From the NCBI GenBank assembly GCA_963814355.1, contig CAWFCZ010000015.1, positions 118,024-182,023 of the forward strand: a stretch of 64,000 bases of DNA, in the 5' to 3' direction. Below the pieces are notes generated by a model that worked only from the letters and a program-made list of their open reading frames with translations, made no database searches and was not told where the DNA came from. Numbering within the stretch: the first letter of the stretch is position 1; each line of letters begins with the position of its first letter. Shown here piece after piece: positions 56,848 to 63,580 of this stretch. Made by a program: the position numbers and the translations under genes. This DNA is from JADGOV01 sp963814355 (GTDB taxonomy: Bacteria > Actinomycetota > Actinomycetes > JADGOV01).

Positions 56848-57275
56848 TAGGTGCGGCTCCAGTGGAGTGACTCACTCTCAGGGAATCGGGACAAGCTTTC
56901 CGCGGACGTGGCCGCCCAGACTGATGCGGTAGCTCAGCGACTTCTGCCAGGGCCTCCGTACGCGAGCCGTCCGCGCGCCCACGGGTTACCTGAGCTCCGG
57001 CCGCACAGGCCGCGAAATTGGCGATGGACAGCACCCGCGCCGGCTCGGGTACCAAGCCGACGAGCTCGTCGACCGGAGTCTTCCCGGCCACGTCGAAAAC
57101 CGCGTCGACCCCGCCGCCGGCAGCAGCCCGAACCCTGGCGCCGACACCTCGCCGTAAAGCACGGAGATCGCGGCGATCTCGCGCAGTTAGTCCTGATTCG
57201 CCTCGCCGGCTGACGCGACCACTGTGGCCCCTCGGCCCAGCGCCACGTGTACCGCGACAGCAACGACGCGGGAGT
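56848..57275 (-). pseudogene. Remnant of NADP-dependent quinone oxidoreductase/alcohol dehydrogenase
   Basis: Minus-strand frames contain the C-terminal half of a zinc-free MDR oxidoreductase: ALGRGATVVASAGEANQD, then a TAA where the family has Tyr, then LREIAAISVLYGE, and after a frame change GGGVDAVFDVAGKTPVDELV, ARVLSIANFAACAAG and ALAEVAEL. The N-terminal half including the start is missing; the remnant ends about 25 bases from the rnpB promoter. So the gene was truncated at the rnpB junction and has since decayed. Confidence 0.72.
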
Positions 57276-57312
57276 GTCCGACCCAGCGGCGTACGCCGTA
57301 GAATGGCCAGAC

Positions 57313-57723
57313 GGCGGACGAGCCGGCCGGGCGGTCGCGTCGGGTGCCTGCGGGCATCCGCCGAGGAAGGTCCGGGCTCCACAGGGCAGGGTGGTGGGTA
57401 ACGCCCACCCGGGGTGACCCGCGGGACAGTGCCACAGAAAGCAGACCGCCCGCGGCGGCGCGAAGGCGTCGACGCGGGTAAGGGTGAAACGGTGGTGTAA
57501 GAGACCACCAGCGCCTGAGGTGACTCGGGCGGCTCGGTAAACCCCACCCGGAGCAAGGTCAGACAGGGGACGTTCGAGGGTGGCCCGCCCGAGTTCCCGG
57601 GTAGACCGCTGGAGGTCGCCGGCAACGGCGACCGGAGATGGATGGCCGCCGGTGCGGGGCCGGGCGACAAGCTCGCCCGAATCCCGCACCACAGAACCCG
57701 GCCTACAGGCCGACTCGTCCGCC
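57313..57723 (+). ncRNA. rnpB: RNase P RNA (complete)
   Basis: About 411 bases. The P1 stem pairs GGCGGACGAG (57313-57322) with CTCGTCCGCC (57714-57723). Conserved segments are GGTCCGGGCTCCACAGGGCA (57369-57388), GACAGTGCCACAGAAAGCAGA, and at the 3' end ACAGAACCCGGCCTACAGGC (57691-57710). It is the catalytic RNA that matures tRNA 5' ends. A -10-like TAGAAT lies at 57299-57304. The last bases abut the integrase gene of an integrative element, so the 3' end is probably its attachment site. Confidence 0.95.
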
Positions 57724-57751
57724 CTACACCTCTGACCTGCGGAAATGCTGC

Positions 57752-58864
57752 TCAGAGATCTCCGCTAGTCCGCAGGAAGTCCGCAGGAATATTTATCTTT
57801 TCGCCGAGCGCGCTGTCCACGGCCTGCCGGGTGCGGTCCTCGGAGTCCGGCCAGAGGTGCGAATAGGTGTTCAGGGTCTCCGCTGCGCTGGCGTGCCCGA
57901 GCCGTTCCTGGACCACCTTCACCGACTCGCCGTGGCGGATCAGCAGGCTCGCGTAGTAGTGCCGCAGGGCGTGGAATCCCGACCCGTCGGGCAACCCGGC
58001 CGTCTTGGCCGCCGGCCGCCAGATGGTGGAGAACGAGGTCCGGCGGATCGGCCCACCCTGCTCGGTGGTGAAGACCAGGCCGTGCTGACCGGGCCGGTAG
58101 GAGGTCAGGTGCCGGGCGAGGGCATCGACCACGACGGAAGGCAAGGGCACCGACCGGCGGGAGGCATCCGTCTTTGGCGGGGCGAGGTATGGCGGTGCGC
58201 CGGGCATGAGAACGAGCTGCTGGACGACGTGGACCGTCCGGCGCAGGAAGTCCACGTGATCCACGGTCAGCCCGAAGGCCTCACCCTGTCGCAGGCCGGT
58301 CCCGGCGGCGAGGACCACCAAGGCGGCGTACCGGGCCGGCATCGCCTCGACCAGGGCCAGCACGGCGTCGGTGCCCAGCGGCTCCGCCCTGCGCTGTTCC
58401 CGCCGGGGGAGGGTGATGCGTGAGCACGGCGAGGACGGGATCACCCGGTCCTCGACCGCCGCCCGGAAGATCGTGGCCACGTAGCGGTAGACCACCTCCA
58501 CCGTGGCCGGGGCGAGCACGGCCGAGCGGCCCTTCACCCAGGACTGGACCTCCGACCGGCGGATACCGCCGAGCGGCCGGTCCCCGAAGTAGGGGAGCAC
58601 GTGACGGCGGAGATTGGTCTCCACCTGAGCCGCCGTGGTCGCCCGGTGGACCTGCGCTGCCCGCCACCGCTCCGCGTAGTCGCCGAAGGTCATCCGACCG
58701 GCTCGGGGATCCGCGTACTGGCCGGTGACCAGGCTGGCGGCCATCTCGTCCAACCAGCGCTGGGCGTCGAGCTTGCGGGCGAAGTGCCGGGCGTGCTCCT
58801 TCCCGCTCGGGTCCCGGAAACGTGCCCGCCACTGCCCATCCTTCCGGCGGGCTACCGAGGCCAT
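57752..58864 (-). CDS. int: Tyrosine-type site-specific integrase
   Basis: 370 residues from ATG 58864 (ATG 58885 possible). The N-terminal arm-binding region has SVARRKDGQWRARFRDPSG, the core-binding domain YAERWRAAQVHRATTAAQVE. The catalytic set is AAGTGLRQGEAFGLTVDH (Arg), HALRHYYASLLIRHGE (His-x-x-Arg), RLGHASAAETLNTYSHLW (His and Tyr nucleophile). Its stop is 29 bases from the end of rnpB and transcription runs toward it, the normal layout for an integrase beside attL. Confidence 0.95.
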   Translation of the reverse strand: MASVARRKDGQWRARFRDPSGKEHARHFARKLDAQRWLDEMAASLVTGQYADPRAGRMTFGDYAERWRAAQVHRATTAAQVETNLRRHVLPYFGDRPLGGIRRSEVQSWVKGRSAVLAPATVEVVYRYVATIFRAAVEDRVIPSSPCSRITLPRREQRRAEPLGTDAVLALVEAMPARYAALVVLAAGTGLRQGEAFGLTVDHVDFLRRTVHVVQQLVLMPGAPPYLAPPKTDASRRSVPLPSVVVDALARHLTSYRPGQHGLVFTTEQGGPIRRTSFSTIWRPAAKTAGLPDGSGFHALRHYYASLLIRHGESVKVVQERLGHASAAETLNTYSHLWPDSEDRTRQAVDSALGEKINIPADFLRTSGDL

Positions 58865-59036
58865 GCGCGCTCCAATCCTCAACATGTGCTCCCACGGCCC
58901 ATCGCGGCCACTCACCGCCTCCGCTGGTCGGAGCCGGTTTCCCAGTCCTGGCCAGACGGCAGGAACCGTGTTGATCTCCATTGTCCCACGTGGGCGGTCG
59001 GCATTCTGGTCCTGACAGTTATCTGGAGGTGCGGGA

Positions 59037-59225
59037 ATGGAAAAGAAGGCCGATCGGCCTGAATGGCTCTCGGTGAAAGACGTGGCCGAGTGGTTCAACA
59101 TCCCCGAGGAGACGATCCGGTCGTGGCGCTATCGGGGATATGGCCCGCGCCCGATCAAGCTGGGCCGGGCTTTGAGATATAGGTCCTCCGACTGGGAGGC
59201 GTTCTGTATGCAGGAGCAGAAATGA
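59037..59225 (+). CDS. xis: AlpA/excisionase-like MerR-fold DNA-binding protein
   Basis: 62 residues; GGAGG lies nine bases before the ATG. The winged-helix pattern EWLSVKDVAEWFNIPEETIRSWRY and RPIKLGRALRYRSSDWEAF (in segments) is the HTH_17 excisionase type. It would bind near attP and direct excision by the adjacent integrase. It is divergent from int, with 172 bases between. Confidence 0.88.
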   Translation: MEKKADRPEWLSVKDVAEWFNIPEETIRSWRYRGYGPRPIKLGRALRYRSSDWEAFCMQEQK

Positions 59226-59240
59226 GATCTAGCCCGAGCT

Positions 59241-59305
59241 AGCCGATGGTAGTGAGCAGGAAATCCTTTCGCTGAGCGGCGTGATCCCTGCAGGAACCAT
59301 CGGCT
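59241..59305. repeat. 10-bp inverted repeat after xis
   Basis: AGCCGATGGT (59241-59250) and ACCATCGGCT (59296-59305) are perfect inverted copies with a 45-base loop, starting 15 bases after the xis stop. It may act as terminator or protein-binding site. Confidence 0.5.
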
Positions 59306-59356
59306 CGGAGCCCTATCTCCGAAAATAGTCCGTCCTGTGAATGCTTGTGGGAAATT

Positions 59357-59393
59357 GCCCACTGATAGTTGGTGCATTCCACTATCAGTGGGC
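59357..59393. repeat. 13-bp perfect inverted repeat (hairpin)
   Basis: GCCCACTGATAGT (59357-59369) and ACTATCAGTGGGC (59381-59393) enclose an 11-base loop. It lies in a 308-base gene-free, relatively AT-rich stretch (59226-59533) between xis and the replication genes. Candidate replication-origin hairpin, operator or terminator. Confidence 0.7.
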
Positions 59394-59533
59394 CTATTGC
59401 ACAATTAGAAATGGCTGCTTGCCAGCCAGGCGATTGCTCAGCTAGCGTCGCCAACGGGACAGGAACAGAACACAGTTCATCAATTCATCTCGCCTTCTGT
59501 GAATGCCCCATGACCTGACCGGCATTCGTAAAG

Positions 59534-59788
59534 GTGAGCAGAGTGAATACAGCTTTCGGGCTAGAGGATTACGTCGCCCAGGTCGTCTCGTCATTCCCCC
59601 CGCTAACCGAGGGTCAAAGACAGGCGCTGAGATTGCTAACACGCCGAGGCCCCGCCGGGATCAGTGCGCGATTGGATCATGGGGGACAAGACCAGAACTC
59701 GCACTCGGGATCTACCGGCGGGGCCACCCGCTGCCCATCAGAGTGCCCGGTCCCGGCCATGAACGCAAGTCCGGGGGTCCGGCCGTGA
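59534..59788 (+). CDS. Small hypothetical protein preceding the replication gene
   Basis: 84 residues from GTG 59534, after AAAGG. The N-terminus NTAFGLEDYVAQVVSSFPPL, TEGQRQALRLLTRRG resembles short proteins that precede primase/helicase genes on actinobacterial integrative elements. The second half is Ser/Gly/Pro-rich. The stop overlaps the GTG of the next gene (GTGA). Function unknown. Confidence 0.65.
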   Translation: MSRVNTAFGLEDYVAQVVSSFPPLTEGQRQALRLLTRRGPAGISARLDHGGQDQNSHSGSTGGATRCPSECPVPAMNASPGVRP

Positions 59789-61709
59789 ACAAGGCCGAGG
59801 AGGTCCTCTTCGCCTCGCTCTCCGACGTGGACCGGCTCGAATACGTGGCCAAGGAGAGCCTCTACCTCGACGTCATCCCGACCGAGGAGGGCCGGCCGGT
59901 GGTCGCCTGGGCCATCGACCGCTACTACGAGTCCGGTGGGCTCACCGCACCGTCCGTACCGGCCATTCGGGAGGTCTGGGCGCACGTCCTGGACGACTTT
60001 GAGATTCCGCTGTCCGATGGCACGGAGATCGAGGACACCATCGAGTGGGCGGTCATGCACCTGCGGTCGATGTACGCCCACAAGCAGTTCGAGCTGTTCG
60101 GCCGGGCCACGGCCTCCGGGATGTCCAATGCCGACCCACCCGATCGGCCGGAGCTTCTCCAGGGTTACGCAGCCGACCTGTACGGGCTGGCCCAGAAGGT
60201 GTCTCGGCGAGCGGACGATCCCCGGCCGCTCCGGGTGACGGACCAGAGCCTCCCGGAGTTTCCGGTGGCCGTGCTGCCGCCGATCTATCGCGACGTGGTG
60301 CTGGAGGTCTCGCGGGCCACCCAGACCAGCCCGGATGTGGCCGGGACCGTGCTGCTGGGGGTCCTGGCGGTCTGCGTTACGGGCAAGGCCGAGGTGATGG
60401 TCCGGGCGAAGCACGTGGAGCAGCTCAGCCTGTACACCGTGGTCGCCGCCGAGTCCGGGACCAGGAAGTCCCCGGTCTACGCCACGCTCACCGACCCGGT
60501 CTACCTCGCCGAGAAGGCCCTCGCCGACCGGCTGGAGCCCGTTCGGCGGGAGGCGGCCGGTCGGAAGGACATCGCGGAGGCTCGGGTCAAGGCGCTGAGG
60601 GCGCAGGCGGCCAAGGCCGAGCGGGGCTCCCCGGACACCCGATGCCTGGAGCAGGCGGCGGCCGAGGCCGCCAGTGAGGCCGCTGCCATCGTCGTACCGG
60701 CCAGGGTCGAGATCATCGCCGACGACGTGACGCCGGAGGCGGCGGTCAGCCTGCTGGCCCGTCATGGGCGGCTCGGCATCTGCTCCGACGAGGGCGGCCT
60801 CTTCGGGTCCTTCGGGCGCTACACCCGAGGCGACCCGAACTACGAGTGGCTGCTGAAGGGCTACACCGGGTCACCGATGAAGGTGCACCGCAAAGGGGCG
60901 CTCGATGAGCCCGAGGTGATCCCCCGAGCGAACGTCGCGATGGCGCTGGCCGTCCAGCCCACCACCCTCCGGCGGGTCTGCACCGACCCAGACTTTGTCG
61001 GGCGGGGCCTGGTCGCCCGGTTCCTATTCTCGCTGCCACCGAACAACGTCGGCTGGCGCAAGACGGACGTGGATGGTCCCGACGCCGACGTGGTGGAGAT
61101 GTACACCGGGTCGATCCAGGAGCTGACGGTCATGCTCGCCCAGCGGGCCGGGGCCTCCACGATGACCCTGTCGCAGCAGCAGCGGCCGCCCTCGGCGACT
61201 TCCAGGAGGCCGTGGAGCTTCGACTCCGCCCCGGCAGCGGGGACCTGGGCAGCTCGCCAGGACTGGTCGCCTGGGGATCGAAGTTGGCCGGGACGGCGGT
61301 GCGCATCGCCGGCCTCCTCCACCTCGCGGCGGGTCCGACGACCGGTCGTCTGATGGAGCCGATCAGCGCTGCGACCGCCCAGGCCGGAGTGGCCATCGCC
61401 GAGTACTACGCGAGCCACGCCATCGCGGTGATGGCGTTCGTGGACGCCAACCCGGCCATCGAGGTGGCCGAGATCATCTTGGACTGGATACGCAAGCACG
61501 ATCTTCGCCACTTCAGCTCTCGCTCGCTCTTCAGCCAGGTCCGGCGGCCCGCGATCCCGAGCATGAAGGAGTTCGAGCCCGCCGTCGACCTCCTGGCCGA
61601 CCGTGGCTTCCTCATCGAGCGGCAACTGATGACCGGGACCAAGCGGCCGGGACGGCCTTCATCCCCGGAGTGGGCGGTCCATCCGGCTGCTCACAAGTGT
61701 CACTGGTGA
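59785..61709 (+). CDS. DnaB-N / DUF3987 replication protein, frameshifted
   Basis: From GTG 59785. Residues 1-150 look like a DnaB helicase N-terminal domain (VLFASLSDVDRLEYVAKESL, VVAWAIDRYYESGG). DUF3987 follows (VLPPIYRDVVLEVSRATQ, LYTVVAAESGTRKSPVYATL with a Walker A-like site, ICSDEGGLFGSFGRY, LKGYTGSPMKVHRKG). The first frame continues only to 61353 with unrelated residues. The expected continuation (ALGDFQEAVELRL, WGSKLAGTAVRIAGLLHLAA) is in another frame from about 61175 to 61709. The shift is near the CAGCAGCAG run at 61173-61182. Probably the element's replication initiator/helicase, now broken unless this is a sequencing error. Confidence 0.82.
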
Positions 61710-61741
61710 TGGATTGATGGATCACCCGCAAATCCCGCGCA

Positions 61742-61779
61742 AACCCCTACAACCATGATCAAAAGGGGTTGTAGGGGTT
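61742..61779. repeat. 13-bp operator-like inverted repeat
   Basis: AACCCCTACAACC (61742-61754) and GGTTGTAGGGGTT (61767-61779) are perfect inverted copies with a 12-base spacer. The GGTTGT unit recurs directly afterwards and again near 62340-62385, suggesting repeated binding sites for one protein. Confidence 0.7.
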
Positions 61780-61804
61780 GTGGGGGCATATCGCTGGATC
61801 CCTA
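61749..61804 (+). repeat. Left arm of a 56-bp perfect inverted repeat
   Basis: These 56 bases are the exact reverse complement of 62308-62363. The arms enclose 503 bases holding one small gene. The left arm lies directly upstream of that gene's promoter region. Confidence 0.95.
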
Positions 61805-61872
61805 CATCCCAGGAAATCCAGCCCTCTCGTCACTCTCTGTAGTCGACAACAACACTTCCAAAAGGGAAGGAA

Positions 61873-62209
61873 ATGATCGACATGAATCCGCCCGCTCATC
61901 ACGAACTCATTGGATGGTTCTTCCAGCGGTCCGATTGGTTCCAGATCTCCGTGATCCCCGGTGATCGGGGCTGGGACCTGGCTCTGCGGATCAACAGGAC
62001 AGACCTGGACAGATGCCGATGAGGTCCAGGGCGGGCTGACCGAGCTGGTCTCCGATGCGGTCCGGGCATGGCGGGAGGTGGACCAGGAACAGACTCTGCG
62101 GCCCCCGGAGAGCGTCCCTGTGGCCCCAATGCGCTGGACCGAAGTCTTCCCCCAACGTCCTGGACTAGCTGCCTGTGGCCCTCCTGGACCGAATGGGCTC
62201 CGGCGATGA
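61873..62209 (+). pseudogene. Small element gene, apparently frameshifted
   Basis: ATG 61873 follows GGGAAGGAA. The first frame reads DMNPPAHHELIGWFFQRSD, WFQISVIPGDRGWDLALRIN and stops at 62022. The continuation in the next frame reads ADEVQGGLTELVSDAV, RAWREVDQEQTLRPPES and ends at 62209. A single-base shift near 62005-62015 would join them into one protein of about 110 residues. The family is not recognised. It lies inside the segment bounded by the 56-bp inverted repeats. Confidence 0.5.
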
Positions 62210-62307
62210 CTCCATGAGGAGGGGACCTGTAGAGGTCCTCTGCCCACGGTGCGATGCGGCCGGAGTCTGGAGATGACCGTGACCCACGGTCACCTTGGAC
62301 TCAGTTC

Positions 62308-62363
62308 TAGGGATCCAGCGATATGCCCCCACAACCCCTACAACCCCTTTTGATCATGGTTGT
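62308..62363 (-). repeat. Right arm of a 56-bp perfect inverted repeat
   Basis: Exact reverse complement of 61749-61804. It is directly followed by three spaced GGTTGT units and by a promoter region similar to that on the left side. Confidence 0.95.
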
Positions 62364-62448
62364 TCATGGTTGTGCGGGTTGTGGGGGAGTCGTTCCAACC
62401 CATGAAATCCAGCCTCGTCATCACTCTCTATAATCAGAAGGGCTCGGA
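62364..62448 (+). promoter_or_regulatory. Promoter region of the 62449 gene, copy of the one at 61785-61845
   Basis: GGTTGT units are spaced about 10 bases apart (62358, 62368, 62377), followed by GTTGTGGGGG, then GAAATCCAGCCTCGTCATCA and CTCTATAATCAG. TATAAT is a perfect -10 box, with no clear -35 box. The left promoter has the same order: GTTGTGGGGG, GAAATCCAGCCCTCTCGTCA, CTCTGTAGTCG. An activator binding GGTTGT repeats would explain the missing -35. Confidence 0.6.
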
Positions 62449-62765
62449 ATGAGCACGGAAGACGATGTAGAGACCGGGCCGGTGGTCGAGCGGTCCACGC
62501 AGAGTCTGCGAGGCCAGCGGCAGAGCGTGGACATCGAGTGGATGGCGGCCTCCCGCGAGCAACTCCGTACAGCGCTGAGCGACCGAATCCGCCGTCGTCA
62601 GGCCCACCGCCGGATCGAGCGGTTCCTGGCCTCGGGGATGGCCCCAGGAAGCCCGCGCGGGAGCCGCTCCCTGGCCGAGGAGGGCCTGGGTGGTCCAAAT
62701 CCACCCTCCCGGCGGATTCTGGCGGCTCTGTGCAGCCACGCAGCGGCCGCGTGGCCCCCTCATGA
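62449..62765 (+). CDS. Hypothetical element protein, end uncertain
   Basis: ATG 62449 starts STEDDVETGPVVERSTQSLR, then VDIEWMAASREQLRTALSD and RRRQAHRRIERFLASGMAPG. The N-terminal 70 residues look real. The frame then stays open to 62985 across two following genes, which is unlikely. A neighbouring frame ends with TGA at 62763-62765, overlapping the next ATG (ATGA), so a frameshift around 62640-62700 is suspected. No family recognised. Confidence 0.45.
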
Positions 62766-62884
62766 GCCGGGTCTGTCCATGGTGCGGAGGAAAGTCGGTC
62801 ACCACCGGCAACGGCGGCTGGGCGTGTCTGAAATGCGGCCGGGTCCACCGAGATTTCCCCGCCAATTCCTATCCCGAGAGGTAA
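62762..62884 (+). CDS. 40-residue zinc-ribbon protein
   Basis: ATG 62762. Reads SRVCPWCGGKSVTTGNGG, then WACLKCGRVHRDFPANSY: two CxxC pairs 15 residues apart, a classic small zinc ribbon. It is translationally coupled on both sides: an ATGA overlap with the preceding frame and three bases before the next GTG. Probably a DNA- or RNA-binding accessory factor of the element. Confidence 0.7.
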   Translation: MSRVCPWCGGKSVTTGNGGWACLKCGRVHRDFPANSYPER

Positions 62885-62887
62885 ATC

Positions 62888-63580
62888 GTGACGACCAAGA
62901 ATGCGTCGATAAAGCAATCGCCAGAAATGAGCCTGACCGAACGCGACAGTGGCCTGCACCTCCAGCTTCCGGCGCTGGCTGGTGATCTCTGCCCGCCCGA
63001 GGAGCTGGCCGGCGTGCTCCGGCGGATTACCGAGCTGAGCGGGCTGCTGCACGACCAGTACCGGGCGTCTGACGCACTCCGGCTGGCAGCGGCCAACGGG
63101 CACCTGGAGGATGCCAGCCGACTCCAGCGGGCGGTGCTGAGCGGCGAGGCCGAGCCAGCCAACCCCACCGAGGTGGCCGATGCGACCCGGCAGGCACTGG
63201 CGGCAGCCCAGGTCCGCGAACGTGGGCTGACCGATGCCCGCCGTGAGCTGTGGCAGGAGGCGCTGAGCACACTGGCCGAGGTCGAACCACTCTGGCGGTG
63301 CCACGTCCTGGCCGGATATCCGGGCGCCTTGGCAAACCTTCGGGTGGCCTTCCGGCGTCTCCAGGAGGCAGCCGAGGACCTCACGGTCAGGCTGGGTTTG
63401 CTGACCATGCTGGACCGGGGCGGGCTGGCGATCAGCGGTGATCGGGGCGTGATCCACCTCTCAGAGGCACTCACCCGACTCTCCGAGGTCATCGACGTCG
63501 AGTGGGGATCGTGGGAGGCGGCTGGGCAGTCGATGACGGCGACCGTGGCGGCTGTGGAGGCTGTGGAGGTGTCCGCATGA
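62888..63580 (+). CDS. Hypothetical helical protein of the integrative element
   Basis: 230 residues from GTG 62888 with GAGAGG upstream. Mostly alpha-helical with coiled-coil potential: ELAGVLRRITELSGLLHDQY, NGHLEDASRLQRAVLSGE, RQALAAAQVRERGLTDARRE, and LANLRVAFRRLQEAAEDL. No cysteine motif, signal peptide or membrane segment. The stop overlaps the next gene start (ATGA), so it is part of the same operon. Function unknown. Confidence 0.65.
   Translation: MTTKNASIKQSPEMSLTERDSGLHLQLPALAGDLCPPEELAGVLRRITELSGLLHDQYRASDALRLAAANGHLEDASRLQRAVLSGEAEPANPTEVADATRQALAAAQVRERGLTDARRELWQEALSTLAEVEPLWRCHVLAGYPGALANLRVAFRRLQEAAEDLTVRLGLLTMLDRGGLAISGDRGVIHLSEALTRLSEVIDVEWGSWEAAGQSMTATVAAVEAVEVSA

Larger units (their letters stand above)
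52593..57312. mobile_element. Segment separating the rnpB fragment from the intact rnpB (putative insertion)
   Basis: The segment is bounded on the left by the abrupt end of a 5' rnpB fragment and on the right by a second, complete rnpB whose 5' half is nearly identical. It carries a two-component system, two membrane proteins and an oxidoreductase remnant. The layout is what an element inserting in the middle of rnpB and bringing its own 5' half would leave. No integrase or transposase lies in it, so the mechanism is inferred. Confidence 0.5.

Noticed and set aside
61140..61200. Programmed -1 frameshift in the DUF3987 gene
   Set aside because: No slippery heptamer or downstream stem was found at the shift; an indel is simpler.
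62449..62985. A 178-residue protein across the zinc-ribbon gene and into the next gene
   Set aside because: The second half overlaps two better-supported genes and has no family features; a frameshift or early end is more likely.
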